Positions 1 through 14,434 of a stretch of 64,000 nt of DNA are shown here, one piece after another. The DNA is taken from contig JAGTXX020000015.1 in assembly GCA_019044685.2 (NCBI GenBank), positions 62,001 to 126,000 of the forward strand, read 5' to 3'. Origin of the DNA: Nannochloris sp. 'desiccata' (lineage: Eukaryota > Chlorophyta > Trebouxiophyceae > Chlorellales > Chlorellaceae). Positions within the stretch are counted from its first letter, which is position 1. Every line of letters begins with the position of its first letter. A program made the translations under genes and the position numbers. The notes below the pieces were generated by a model. That model did no database searches, had not been told where the DNA came from, and worked only from the letters and a program-made list of their open reading frames with translations.

Positions 1-150
1 ACTCACTATCTGTCATCATCCAACGCATCTATCAAGAGTACACTACCCACATTTCTTCAACATATCGTAATTAGCAGCATAGCATCTAACAAACCCACCT
101 TCTTCTCCGCTACTCTACAAACACAGGATCTCCTCTGCCAACTTTCTCAG

Positions 151-909
151 ATGGAAGTACCGCCCAAAGAAGATCTCTTCAGAGTTGTCGCGTACCCCAA
201 ATCCCTTGAACAATACATAATAAATCAGATATTCGGAGACCATTTACTTGATAAAGGATGGGATATTCACCCATTAGACTATACGAAAACTCTTTTTGCT
301 GTGAATTGTAGCCCTACGTGTATTAGATATTCTTTTCGACCAGCAGCTGAATTATTTCTGACCCCCTCAGATGGCCACGCTCGCGTTGCAGGCCAGACCT
401 GCAAAGCATCTGGAAAATTAACTGAAGCGCTATGTGTATCTGGGTTTGAGCCTAGAAAAAGAGGCGTTGCCATCGATGTGGGAGCAGCTCCTGGAGGGTG
501 GACTCAAGTTTTGGCGGAAACAATGGATACAGTGGTCGCTATTGACCCTGCTGCGCTCCATGCTGACGTCTTGGCGTTGACTAACGTCGTACATATTAGG
601 CAACAATCTCAGGCAGCGACTGAAGAGATCATTGCTGCAGTAGGGCAAGATAAAACCATCGATTTATTAGTCTGTGATATCAATCGACATCCAGAAGAGA
701 TGATTTCTATCTTGAAACCCCTGCTGGGCATGCTGCGTTCTGGTGGGATGATTATTTTGACTTTGAAGTATAGGGGAAAGGGGAAAGAAAAGGCTGGTGG
801 GGTTGAGAAGTTGAAAGAGGAACTAGGGCCAGGTTTTCATAAAGTGAAAATTTTGTGGCTAACAGCCAACACTGAAAATGAGCGGACAGCAGTGGCCAGG
901 AAGAAATGA
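151..909 (+). CDS. FtsJ-fold SAM-dependent RNA methyltransferase
   Basis: A single-exon 252-aa protein starting at the first ATG. Residues 106-117 form a Rossmann SAM-binding loop (VAIDVGAAPGGW), followed by an acidic residue ending the next strand (VAID, about 132). The FtsJ-type catalytic set can be traced: Lys89 in the SGKLTEAL helix, Asp176 in LLVCD, Lys206 in LTLK, and an acidic residue in the last strand (ENERTA, about 242-244). This pattern is that of RrmJ/RlmM-like 2'-O-ribose methyltransferases. The first 85 residues have no recognised domain and could be a THUMP-like or substrate-binding part. By family it should methylate a ribose of rRNA or another RNA; the exact target cannot be read from sequence. 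The compartment is unclear because there is no evident transit peptide. It has no introns, unlike most of its neighbours. Confidence 0.72.
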   Translation: MEVPPKEDLFRVVAYPKSLEQYIINQIFGDHLLDKGWDIHPLDYTKTLFAVNCSPTCIRYSFRPAAELFLTPSDGHARVAGQTCKASGKLTEALCVSGFEPRKRGVAIDVGAAPGGWTQVLAETMDTVVAIDPAALHADVLALTNVVHIRQQSQAATEEIIAAVGQDKTIDLLVCDINRHPEEMISILKPLLGMLRSGGMIILTLKYRGKGKEKAGGVEKLKEELGPGFHKVKILWLTANTENERTAVARKK

Positions 910-1499
910 TAGGAGTGTAGCGAGTGAATTATAATTTATTGAATGATAAATAATTCTATGGTATTCACGTGTAAACAGATTAACAGTTTAGGAAAGTCAA
1001 TGCTGAAAAAACAGAGGGTAAATAGCAGGCTAACGTCTTCTCTACCTGGTCAGGTTCATACGTCCTTGGTGCTGAGGCATCCGGTGGGGCATACTCAAAT
1101 AAGAGAGATCGTCTACCAGAAAATCGATTCACGTATCTGTTTTGCATTGTGATCAAGAAAATAGAGCTGCGGCTGCTGCTGCTGCTGCCGCCGCTGCTGC
1201 GCCCGACGTGGCCAAAATCACATGACATGCAAAAACCCAAGACTTTGGCGTTTAATTCCGAGCAAACAGCCAACGAGAAGCAGAAAAATAACTTCATCTC
1301 GTCAGGGAGCAGCCTGTAATATAAGCGCGACGCCGCTGTTGGACGCGTTGGAAGAAGGGGTGTCATTATTTCATAATTGAATTGAAACCTCCAAAGAATT
1401 TGGAATCAGCTTGAGCCCCTGGAACACAAAAGCATCTAATAGATAGTTCTAGATACTGCTTAGATCAAGAATTTTGAAAGGAAGCGTTTAAGTTCCAGC
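910..1499. other. intergenic spacer
   Basis: This spacer separates two genes transcribed in the same direction. It contains a GCT/GCC trinucleotide-rich patch at about 1165-1205. A minus-strand open frame of 128 codons crosses it but looks like a Ser-rich by-product of that patch. The 3' part should hold the promoter and 5' UTR of the CG-1 gene. I see no RNA gene. Confidence 0.5.
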
Positions 1500-4387
1500 A
1501 TGGCCGGAAATTTGGCCAAAGTTGCTATTATTCAAGGCGACAGAACGATTGCCACTCCCCTGGACGTCTCTGACGATGGTATTAGTGATCACATCAAGCC
1601 TGTCGTGATAAACGCCTCCACACGATGGCTAAAGAACGAAGAAGTTTTGTCTCTTTTGGAGAATTTTCAGATCGATGGGTTTGTTTGGCCTAAAGAGGCA
1701 GCAGAAAGACCTGAAGGTAAGTAGAATCCTTGATCAGATACATCAGAACATGGTAACGTGGGAATAATAATACATCGCGGCTTGTAGATGCGCTTGCAAT
1801 GTCCTCATCTCAAAACTTTGAAACTCCTGCAGGCGGTAAACTTTTTGTTTTCAATCGCAAGCTTTGTCGCGCCTTCCGTAGCGATAAACACAATTGGAGA
1901 AAGAAAAATGACGGCCGAACAGTCAAAGAGACTCACGAGAAGCTTAAAGTAGGCGATAGAGAACGATTGAATTGTTATTATGCCCATGCAGAGGACAGCG
2001 ACGGTTTGCAAAGGCGTTGTTACTGGATTTTAGAATCTTCAAAGGAAGACGTTGTGTTAGTCCACTACCTCTGCTCGACGACATCACGAGCAGGGCCTCG
2101 TGGAACAGCTGCTGCTGCCGCGGCAGGTATAGCAGCAGAACAGGCAGGTGCTCGGAATGGCGGCGGAGCCACTGGTGTTGCCGCAGCGGTGGCATCTCGT
2201 CCTCGTCGTGCTGCAGCGCAACGCACTAGATATGCTAAATACGGAGACTATGATATAGATAGCGATGAAGAAGATTCAGATCAAGCAAACTTACGTCGTC
2301 GATCTAGAGAGGGAGATAGAGAACAACAACAACAACAAGACGACGATGGAACAGCAGCAGTAGAGGCGGCGGTACATGTTGGCCACCAAAATCCTGGGCA
2401 CAACTTCCCTACCGGCCTTGAATTTAGTAGTATTGAGCTCTTGGATACCAATATTTTAGGCAGATTCGATAGCAAGATAGAGGGGATACCTGATCTGTCT
2501 GTGGGTGCCAACTTACCGTCTTTAGCTGAACAGGACGCCGCTGCTCGTAACGCCGGTCGAGGTTTGAATGACTTTCTTATTCATCCCACTGCAAGAGGTG
2601 CTGCTGGGGCTAGTGGTAGAGGTGGTGGTGGTGATATTGGCGTTGGTACCGGGGCTCCATTGCCATTCTCTCATTCCTTAAGAAGGCTCGCCCACGACAT
2701 GATGGGCTCTGGTAACGAATCCTTACTACTCCAAACAAACATGTCTCTAGGTATTGTAGATACTCAAGACGGTGTTCCTGGCGATCTGCACCACCTTTCT
2801 TCTCCAACGAGTGATACCTCGGGGATGTTTGGTGGCGGTGGCGGTGCGAGGAGTGGAAGCCCTGATTCAAAAATGAAATTGAGGGCAGATCTAGGGTTGG
2901 AGGGTCCTTCAGGGAGACCTCCAGTTATTAGTGGTGAACCAATTGTGCTTGAAAGCTTTATTGTGGGTACTGTGGGCCGAGAAGTAGGCGGTGGCATAGG
3001 AAATAGGGGCGGTGGCGGGGCTGTAGAAGACGTCTCTGGTCAATTGGCGACAGGGATGAGTTTGGAAATGGACGATTCTAGAAGACTACATCGTTTAGGT
3101 AGTAGTTTTGGAGGGAATGCGTTGCTTGGAAGCATAGAATTAGGAGGAAATGGTGGTGGAAGCGGTGGTGGTGGCGGCGGTGCTCGTGAAAACGGGAACG
3201 CTACTGCAGCAAGAGCGGCCGCTGAAATAGTCGATAAAGATTATCAAAAACAGCCAATGGAAGGTATTAAATCAACATTGCATCATCAAGAATCTTCAGT
3301 AGCGACTAAAGCAGCAGCAGCAGAGGATACCTCTGCGAAGCAAAAGGTAGAAACTTTACGGCGACTAGTTGCTCCAGGCTTCCGTCAAAAATGTCTAGCC
3401 GATTCTGGCAGTCTAGCAGATATGGCTCGACGAACTGGTGGCTCCGATGAAGATGCCGGTGCTGTTGCTGGTACAGGTCTTACTTCAAGTGGAGGTCGGC
3501 ATCAACGGAAAAACCCCACTGCCGCTCCTCCTCCTCTCAGTGGCCATGAACGTGTCGCTGCTGCTGCAGCCGCTGCAACCGCGGTGACTGCTGAGCATCG
3601 GGAGGAACGACTTCACCAATTACGTCAAGCTCGACAGGCTGCTGTTGCTATAGGAACAACCAATAATAATGAGGAGGAGGAGGACGACGATGAGGACCAA
3701 CTGATTGAAACAAACCCCAATCCTTTATTCCGGCTTACGTCCCACGTTGTCCCCGCCTCTGCTGAGGATCTTCAAGCTTTAGCTGGCACTGGTAATGATG
3801 GCACTGCCGTCGGTGATGTCGCCGCCAATGCTGCTAATGCTGCAGCTGCAGAAGAGGCTACCACTTTAATGAAGGAGATGAGTATAGATCAAACAGGCAT
3901 GGCTGAAGCGGCTGCAGCGGCAGCATCAGGAGGGTTCGATGCTGAGACTGTTGCAGATGCGGGTCTGTTGATGAGGAATATGAGCATTGATGAACGCACT
4001 ACACCAGTCCATGGTGAAGAGGAGGGGAAGGAGGATACTGGACAGGCTGCTGCTGAGAGAGTCAGGCAACCAGTAGTAAATGCTGCAACGCCAAGTGGAG
4101 CTCCAAAGAATGCTTTTGGCAGCGATCAAGAGGTGACTACCCCGTCTACTACTGCGACTGGTACTAGCCATGAACACGAGCCCGCAGGTAGAGATCCTAG
4201 TCTTTCTTCTCTGTTGGATGTTAACCATCAACAGCAGCGAGCGTCTTCAAGTGCCGTGCCTGGTGGTGGAACTGGCGCTGCTGGAGGAGCAGCTGTCACT
4301 GCTGAAGGTTCTGAAGACGTGTTATTAGCTGCATTTGCTGTGCATAGATCCCGCGCTGCTGCAAAAGCAGCAGGGATAAAGAAATAA
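1500..4387 (+). CDS. CG-1 domain (CAMTA-like) DNA-binding protein
   Basis: Two exons, 1500..1716 and 1788..4387, are joined by a 71-nt GTAAGT...TAG intron in phase 1 and encode 938 aa. The CG-1 DNA-binding domain lies at about residues 38-165: a TRWLKNEEVLSLLENF helix, then GGKLFVFNRK, RSDKHNWRKKNDGRTV, HEKLKVG, LNCYYAHAED and CYWIL...VVLVHYL. This is the complete signature of calmodulin-binding transcription activators. The remaining 770 residues are low-complexity (Gly, Ala, Gln/Asp runs) with no ankyrin repeats, IQ motifs or TIG domain that I can recognise. A short motif occurs twice near residues 690-740 (LMKEMSIDQ and LMRNMSIDE). It is probably a nuclear transcription factor; with no IQ motif, direct calmodulin control is doubtful. 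The splice join restores the CG-1 domain exactly, which supports the intron call. Confidence 0.85.
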
Positions 4388-4779
4388 ATAAGACTTTGAA
4401 ATATCTATAATAGAGGCTGCCTTGGCTTGGTTGCTCTTTTGGAGTTTTAAATTTAAGCAAGCAGGATTGAAGCAATAAGTTCTCTTTTGACAAAGGTAGT
4501 ATGCTTGTAATGAATTTCATGTTGAGTTTTGTAGAAGAGAGTGACGGACAGGAGAGGTTGAGAAGCCCTGTCTGGCTGGACAACTTGAAGAATCTGAGAT
4601 TCAATCTCCGAAACAAATAAATAAGACCCGAACCCATATAATTTGGCTAATTTATTCTCTTGGTCATGCTCATATGTTCATAAAATAGCTCGAAAACACC
4701 TCTTATTAGCGCGTTAAGGAATACCGCGCATTTGACGCTTTGCATTCCCACTTAAACATCTAAAAAATAAGATCACAAG
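4388..4779. other. intergenic spacer
   Basis: A tandem spacer holding the 3' UTR of the CG-1 gene and the promoter of the lipase gene. It is AT-rich with no repeat or RNA gene visible. A minus-strand open frame here has no domain and is rejected. Confidence 0.5.
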
Positions 4780-7209
4780 ATGGCAAACAGCAACTTGGAT
4801 GCAATGGTGTCAATTTCCAACGTGCCATTTAATTACCCAAGCGCCATTTTAGTATCTGCCATTTCTAAAGTATACACTGCCCTAGATAACCTCGAATGGC
4901 TCTTGCATCTTGCTGTCTCCAAGATGAGAACAATGCAGAGCGCCTCTTCAACCGTTTTCAACAACGCATTTGCATTCCTATTTGGCCATGTACGTATAAA
5001 AAGACTCCAGAAACTTGAAAAGAGGTTGTTTGCTTTTCGAAGGTGGCATTTACTCTTATCAGGGGCGTTAATTCTCCGCCTCGTCCAAAAACTTTGGCAC
5101 CGCCGTACCAACAACATCATCGCGAGAGACTTACGTGCTCTTATGGACGCTGCTGACACCTATGAGGAATGGCAAACAGCTGCTAGAGCGTTAGATTCCC
5201 TCGAAAAGCGTGTTCTTCCTTTGGAAGCCTCCCAAGTTGCAGGGCTCCGGGATCGTACTACAAAACTTCGTAGAATGCAAGAAAAAGATGATGTGCATGC
5301 TTTAATGTGGGCATTAAGACAAGATGCGTCACGGAACGTAGGTTCCTTACTGAGCACTGCTGCTGAGCAAGGCCGGGTTCATTGTGTGATTCCACCTCTG
5401 GCGGTTTCTGAATATATAGAAGAAATGCAAAGCGCTTTACATCATATTTGCCACTGTTCAACGTTGCCTTTAGACGAACGAATGGCCTTTGTGAGAGAGT
5501 TGCGGCACGCCTATGGGCGCACAGGACTTGTTTTATCTGGAGGTGGGTCCTTTTATTAAGGCGCTATCCATTTTCTTTTCAACAAAGCGCCTTTTTCATT
5601 CTCTTTCTTTCTTCTCTTTGTTTCCTTTCCAGGCGGGTCTTTCTCGCACTTCCATTTTGGGGTGACTAGGGCTCTGTTCTCCGTAGGGCTCTTACCACGA
5701 GTACTCTCTGGAAGTAGTGGAGGCGCCATCGCTGCTGCGATGTTGTGTACCAGGACCGATTCAGAATTGCAAGAAAGTATGGATACATGGCCTACTGCCC
5801 CCAATACTGATTTTTTCGGTCCAGCAAAGGGTATCAAGGGAACCATTCGGCATTTAGTATCCAAGGGCACTTTACACAGCGCAGAAATATACGTGCTTCG
5901 ATTGCAACGACTTATGGGCGATTTGACCTTCCAAGAAGCATACGCACGTAGTGGAAGAGTCTTAAACATCGCTGTAGTTGCAGCTGACACGCAGGAGCCT
6001 TGTCGCGTGTTGAATTATCTCACAGCACCGAATGTGTTAGTTTACAGTGCGGTAGCGTGTTCTTCTGCCTTCCCTTTCCTTTTTGCACCCCAAGAGCTGT
6101 TGATGAAAACTGCTTCGGGGGAGATTGTCCCGCATTTTGCACCCTGTACACCAGAAGAAGAACAGAAAGAAGGAAATTCTTCTTCTTCTGCTGCTGCTGC
6201 TGCGGCTTCTGCACCGGGCTCTTCTTTAGTTGGTGCTACTGGTACCACCTCTCCCATTGCATCGCCGATTTCGCCTTCTACAAAAACAACTGCAGCTTCA
6301 GCTTTGGAAAGCTCAGGAAGGATGCGTCGATGGTGCGACGGCTCTTTGGAAGAAGATTTGCCGATGCGTTGCCTTGGAGAGTTATTTGGTGTCAACTATT
6401 TTCTAGTGAGTCAGTGCAATCCATGGTTGATCCCGGTATTGTCAGGTGCTCAGCTGCTCCCCCGCCGACTTGCTCATTTAATCGAGCTTGAAGTGAAACA
6501 CAGATCTGGCCAGATCTTGTCGCTCTTCCCTAGAAATAAATTAATGAAATTAATAGCTCAACCTTGGTATGGTGATCTAAATTTTATCCTCCCTGTGACG
6601 ACGTTTAGCGTGGCAAGGTCTGCGGTAAATTTCACACCTGCGGAAATAATAAAGGCAATGCGAGCAGGACAACGCGCAGTCTGGTCAAAATTACCTGCTG
6701 TACGTGCTGCGTGTGCTGTGGAAGTCGCTGTTGATGCAGAATTAAGGGCATTGACGATGCAGGCAAGGGCGGTACGTCGACGGGAAGAACATGCTGCAGC
6801 TTTGACAAATCATGTTCTGACTCGGGCTTCGATTCCTTCTTGGATGGATCTAAAGTCTTTAGGATTAGGTACTTCAAGTTCTTCAGATTCTACTGATGAT
6901 ATAACAGCAGTACGGACGCCACGTGCTGGTAGTACAGATCGATTACATCATCATCCATTCAGTAGAGTACCACCAGGAACGCTTCAAAGAAGAGAAGAGC
7001 TCCTACCACAAGAGGGGATTCGACAAGGAAGTGATGATATGGAGCAATTAAGTGAGCCCTGGGAGACTGCTGGATTGTTGCTCCATCGGGCTAGTGGGAG
7101 TGGCGATGGGGTAAAAAAGTTGGAAGGAGGGGTTGAGGTGTGGAAAGATTTGACGGCGTTGACTTTGACTTTAGGGGAAGAAGATAGCCTAGATTTCATT
7201 GCACCTTAA
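4780..7209 (+). CDS. SDP1: SDP1-like patatin triacylglycerol lipase
   Basis: Exons 4780..5542 and 5633..7209 (90-nt intron, phase 1) encode 779 aa. The join creates the oxyanion loop GGGSFSHFHFGV, immediately followed by the nucleophile elbow SGSSGG (Gly-X-Ser-X-Gly). The catalytic Asp is in RRWCDGSLEEDLP, so the patatin Ser-Asp dyad is complete. A hydrophobic segment near residues 92-108 (LLLSGALILRL) and the upstream basic helices match the N-terminal DUF3336 region of the plant SUGAR-DEPENDENT1 and yeast Tgl3/4/5 lipases. These enzymes hydrolyse stored triacylglycerol at lipid-droplet surfaces. A low-complexity Ser/Ala/Pro insert of about 55 residues separates the Ser and Asp motifs. The Ser-rich C-terminus could be a regulatory tail. 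The family call is strong; the lipid-droplet role is inferred from homologues. Confidence 0.85.
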
Positions 7210-7575
7210 TTTGTTCTTTGCAAATTATGCACACACTAATGTTTTTTCTCTTTTTCTACTTGTATCTCAAACCTTTGAATCCAAAAAAATTTTGGGGGAG
7301 AGAGTTTCGAGGGTTTAGGAATGAGGTTTAGCTGATGCCGCAGTGCGTTTAGTAGGGCCCCTACTACCCGGGGTGAGGCTTGAGAGAGAGATGATATTTT
7401 AGGAGAGAGACGCGCGCAGTTGAAAGCCTCGGACAGCATACTTTAAAGGGATAATTATTTGAAAGTGATAATTCTAGCCTTGTTCAAACGGACTGAATGG
7501 CTATGTTGTCCAAAAAAAGCAAAAGATTGCATCTTGGATTTTATAAAACATTTTAACGAAATACCCTCTGAAAGC
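7210..7575. other. intergenic spacer before recN
   Basis: This holds the lipase 3' UTR and the promoter and leader of the RecN-like gene. The RecN reading frame is open back to about 7459 but contains no ATG there, so the first ATG at 7576 was taken as the start. A GC-rich patch with GGGCCCC and CCCGGGG lies at about 7354-7373. Nothing else is seen. Confidence 0.45.
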
Positions 7576-9964
7576 ATGAATAGTTTAAGAACCGTGTCAA
7601 CTTATCTTCCTGGATATCTCATTGTCAGAAAACAGCCAACTCTGGCTCAGTTGGATGCTTTAAAGGGACACCCTCCCTCATCTTTGAGAAGATTGATACA
7701 CCCTCCGCAGGTTGCTTATCCTTTCACTCGTAGATTTGCTACTATAAATTCGACAAACCAAGCCATATACCCATCAACTGCTACTAAAGACAGGCCACCA
7801 ACAGCAGCCTCAGCTTCTGCCTCCTCTGTCGTCAATACTACTCATCTTAGCCAACTGGAGATCAAAAGCTTTGCACTTGTTGATTTCCAGTGTATAAGCT
7901 TACAACCCGGCTTTAACGTCATCACGGGAGAATCTGGATCTGGTAAGAGTGTTCTGATTGAAGCCCTCGGACAGTTACTTGGCTCCCCTGCCAGCGACGA
8001 CGCCATTCGACCCCCTGCCACGTCGGCAGTTGTCGAGGGCATAATCGCAGTTGCTCCAGCCGATCAAGCTTCTGTTCGCCGCTTATTACTCTCTTTAGGC
8101 TTACCTCAAAAATTACTTAGCTGTGGAGTAGATACTCTAACTATTCGTAGAGAAATTCAAAGCAACGCCTCCGGCACTAGATCAAGATGCTCTTTGAACG
8201 GCATTGCCACCTCTTTACGAGTACTGAGGGAAATTGGCCGTGCTTTAGTAGATGTCAACGGTCAACACGCTGCCCTTAGTATCAAAGATGGAGGTACACA
8301 GCTTGAGCTTCTGGATCGACTTGCTGGCCTTCGTGGTGCCGTTGCCACGCTCGCCGCCGCATGGAAGGAACTACTTGCTGCTCGTGCTGCGCTGCGATCC
8401 CTAGATGAATTAGCTGATGAAAAAGATCGTGCTGCGCTACAAGAACTTGTTGATGACGTCATGGCGTCAGGCTTAGAACCTGAAGAAGATATTTTACTAA
8501 AAAGAAATCTCCGATCTTTAGAAGCAAGGAAAGACGCTGCCGAGAGATGCAATTTAATTACAATAGGTCTCGGTGGCGGCAGTGGGAGTGGGGGAGGTGG
8601 GATGATGGATGCTCTACATGACGTAGAGATGCATGTACGAGCGGTGCTGTCTCAAGAAGAACGCTTAAAATCAGCTGCAGCAGCTGCTAGTGGTAGTAAT
8701 CATGATGGTGATTCAGCCAACACCACCGAGGAAGAAAGAATTAAAAACAGGAGCGATGATGATAATGTTAATGATGAAGACAATGCCTTTGTTCTTCTTC
8801 AAGAAGCCATGTCTTCGTTACACGAAGCGCGCCAATCTTTGGATGACGCGCAAAGTGCAGTAGCGCGGTACAGTCGGCAGTACAGATTTAATCAAACAGA
8901 ATACACGGAAGTTTCAGAGAGATTACAAGAAGTACAAAAACTGATGAAGCAATACGATGCCACGTCAGCAGATGAATTATTAGACGCTGCTGAACGTGCT
9001 GCGATAGCTTTAGACACCTTCTACCAAATGGAAGGAAGGCGAGATGATTTGGTAGCAGATTTAAGAGGCAAAGAAGAAGCGGTGGTGCAGCTGGCAGTGG
9101 AAATTAGTCTCGCCAGAAGAAGAGCTGCACAGAAACTGAAAAAATGCGGTGTTGACGGTGCTGAGGGAGCTTGCTATGCCAGATGCTGCCTTTGACGTTA
9201 GAATTAATTGGACTCCTAGCAATACCGCAAGTAAGAAAGCAGACTCCATCAGTACTGAGGGGGGTCTCGGTGTTAGTGCCAAAGACGCTGCAAAATGCAA
9301 CCTAGGAGAGATCCCCTGTCCCTCTTCTGATGCCACTACAAAATATAGAATGCGTCCTGGTGGTCTTGATTCTGTTGAATTCCTATTCGCTGCGGGGCCA
9401 GAAGAGCCGTTAAAGCCTCTCGGTAGTGTTGCTTCAGGCGGAGAGGCAGCACGAGTGATGCTGGCCATCAAGGCTGCCCCCGCATTTTTATTAAACAAAG
9501 ACACGCTAGAAAATGATACTAGCACTTCTGCTTCTAGACAGTATAAAGGTACTAATTCTGAAGAGGAAGAAACTGAATGTAACGGGGGTCATATTGATGC
9601 CTCGATAGTGGTACTGGATGAAATAGATTCTGGTGTTGGATCTCGACTAGGTCAACCCATTGGACGTATATTACGCCGTATGGCTACAGGCAGTACAATT
9701 GGTACTAGTAATACAAGTAGTCAACTACAAAGACATAAAGGATTGGCACAAGTGTTGTGTGTCAGTCATTTACCTCAAGTTGCTGCCTATGCGGAGCATC
9801 ACATCTGTGTTCGCAAGCATGTTGATATGGATGGTAGAGTAGTATCCACATTCGATGCGTTATCTGAGAGGGAAGAAAGGTTGGAAGAGGTTGCTGCAAT
9901 GCTGGGGCTACCACTACCAGCGGCTGAGGAGTTGATGCAAGCAGCTGCTGCTGGAGTAGAGTAG
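7576..9964 (+). CDS. recN: RecN-like SMC-family DNA repair ATPase, organelle-targeted, interrupted by a frameshift
   Basis: Two overlapping frames together encode one RecN-like protein of about 795 aa. The first part carries a basic, Ser/Thr-rich leader of about 90 residues, then Walker A (GESGSGKS at about 8930-equivalent early head, DNA 7927-7950). Next come the Q/head motifs (VDVNGQHA) and a long coiled-coil section with a Gly/Asp/Asn-rich insert. The second part (from about 9149) carries the signature SGGEAARVMLAIKAA, Walker B IVVLDEIDSGVGSRLG and the D/H-loop VLCVSHLPQVAAYA. Between them, around 9141-9149, the frame shifts by +1; dropping one base from the AAAAAATGCG context would rejoin the frames. 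Bacterial RecN acts in double-strand break repair, and algal/plant copies are thought to serve plastids. The shift may be a sequencing error, a real lesion or recoding. Targeting to plastid or mitochondrion is inferred from the leader only. Confidence 0.75.
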
Positions 9965-10165
9965 GAGAAATAATGTATTTTAAAATTTTACAAAAATTGT
10001 GTTGACGGCATTTTTTTTCAAAGTTCAATTTATTATCCTTTAATAAACAGACAAGTTGAAGAAATGGGGAAAGTAAAGTCTTATAGATATACGTTTTCTT
10101 AATGCAAAAAGAAAACATTCATGACTCTTTTCTCTCCTTTTATTTGAAAATTAAGTTTTCTTGCT

Positions 10166-11459
10166 CTACAACGCCAATGCCACCAAGCTGGGCGGAGGGC
10201 AAGGACTCGTGGGTTTCCTTCTCAACGCCTGCAAAGGCTCCCCGCCAGCTCCTCTCGTTTCCTTTCTCTTAATTGCAGGTTGGGATGTAGGGTGTGCATC
10301 CAATGCCAACTCAGCACTGCCATGATCCCAATAATTAATAGACGTGCTCTTATACCATTCAACAGTTTTCCTCAGCCCGTCTTCCCAGCTCACCTCTTCC
10401 TTCCACCCCAACGCCGCCAATTTTGTATCATCAATAAAGTATCTTCGGTCATTAAATGCTCTATCACGGACATGAAGCACTTGTTCAGAAGCATCAGCTC
10501 CCAACATGCCGCAGATATCTTTGGCAACATCAACGACAGTCCGTTCTTTTTTGGTGCCTATGTTGTAAATGTCCCCAACTTTTCCTTTGGCTAAGATAAC
10601 CAAAAACGCTTCAGCAACGTCATCAACGTAAAGATAAGAACGGACAGCAAGGCCATCTCCGTGGACAGGCAAGTCTACCCCACGCATGGCCCGTAAAATG
10701 AATTTGGGGATCATTTTTTCGGGAAATTGGTGGGGGCCATAGACATTGTTGCCTCGTGTAACAATCACAGGTAAGTTGTAGGAAGTGTGATATGCACGAG
10801 AAATCATTTCTGCTCCAGCTTTGGCTGCAGAATACGGGTTTGTGGGCTCTAATGGGGAGTCTTCTGTGAGTCCATTTTCTTTTCCGAGAGAGCTTTCTCC
10901 ATATACCTCGTCTGTAGAAACGTTGATAAAACGACGGATCTGGCCATACACTCTGCAAGCTTCCAATAAAACATGAGTTCCATGGGTATTGTTTAAAGTA
11001 AAAGCGAGAGAGTTGCCAAAGGAGTTGTCGACGTGGGTTTGAGCAGCAAAGTGCATGACGGTATCGATTTTTTCACTGTGGAGAACATGCATGACCAAGT
11101 CTGGGCTTTGGATGTCGCCTTTGATGAATCTGAAGTTTTGGTATTCCCATACTGCGCCGAGATTGTTCAAGGTAGCGCAATAATCGAGCTTGTCAAAGAC
11201 GACAATCTGTAGTAGAGGGGATGAATTGAGTCGTGAATGTTGGGACAAATCAGAAAAATGTTTAAGTTTCAGGGGGAGAAAATAGGCTAAGCTGCCAGGT
11301 ATGGATATGGATGTACCTATAAAGGCATGCAGGAATGAATATTACCTTGCAATCTGGGAACCGTTTCACTAATTTGGTTGCGACATGAGAAGCGATGAAT
11401 CCTGCGCCACCAGTGACGAGAATAGACTTGGGCTTGTAGATTTCCTCTGCCAGGGTCAT
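10166..11459 (-). CDS. NDP-glucose 4,6-dehydratase (RHM/TGDS-like, extended SDR)
   Basis: Minus-strand exons 11346..11459 and 10166..11206 (139-nt intron, phase 0) encode 384 aa. The Rossmann motif GGAGFIAS is in exon 1. Exon 2 gives VVFDKLDYC, the GDI acidic residue, HFAAQTHVD, the catalytic STDEVYG, the YSAAKAG (YxxxK) pair and NNVYGPHQFPEKMIP. These identify dTDP/UDP-glucose 4,6-dehydratases, the first step in making rhamnose-type nucleotide sugars. It lacks the C-terminal epimerase/reductase half of plant RHM, so those steps must be encoded elsewhere. The last 50 residues (Pro/Arg/Lys-rich) extend beyond the family core. It converges with recN, with about 200 bp between the stop codons. 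It should be cytosolic, since there is no leader before the nucleotide-binding motif. Confidence 0.86.
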
Positions 11460-11796
11460 TTTGACTTTAAATTATTAGCATTAAACATAATGGAAAGAAC
11501 TATCACTGAATGCCGATTCTTGACCTGAAAACGTCTCCCTGGGACTGTCGAAATAAAAAGTCAAAGCATGCTTTCCTCATCATAAATTTCAGACTATTTT
11601 ACAATGCACAAGGCAATAAAGAATCTCTTTTTAACCCATACAGACAGGAATTGATTCTAATAATGTAAGGCAAGGCAGCAGCATAAATTGGAAAAAGAAA
11701 TAGAAGGATGACAGCTAGAAAGAAATTGAAGAAACACCCAGAGGATGAGAGAATGGAAAGACGCCGAGAAAAGAAATTTACAAGAACTTTTTCCGT
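11460..11796. other. intergenic spacer
   Basis: This holds the promoter of the 4,6-dehydratase gene and the 3' UTR of the helicase gene, both on the minus strand. It is AT-rich with no repeat or RNA gene seen. Confidence 0.5.

Positions 11797-14434
<2,638 letters not shown>

Noticed and set aside
980..1366. Minus-strand open frame of 128 codons
   Set aside because: Ser-rich stretch comes from a GCT/GCC repeat, no domain, no splice context, lies in a spacer between two + genes.
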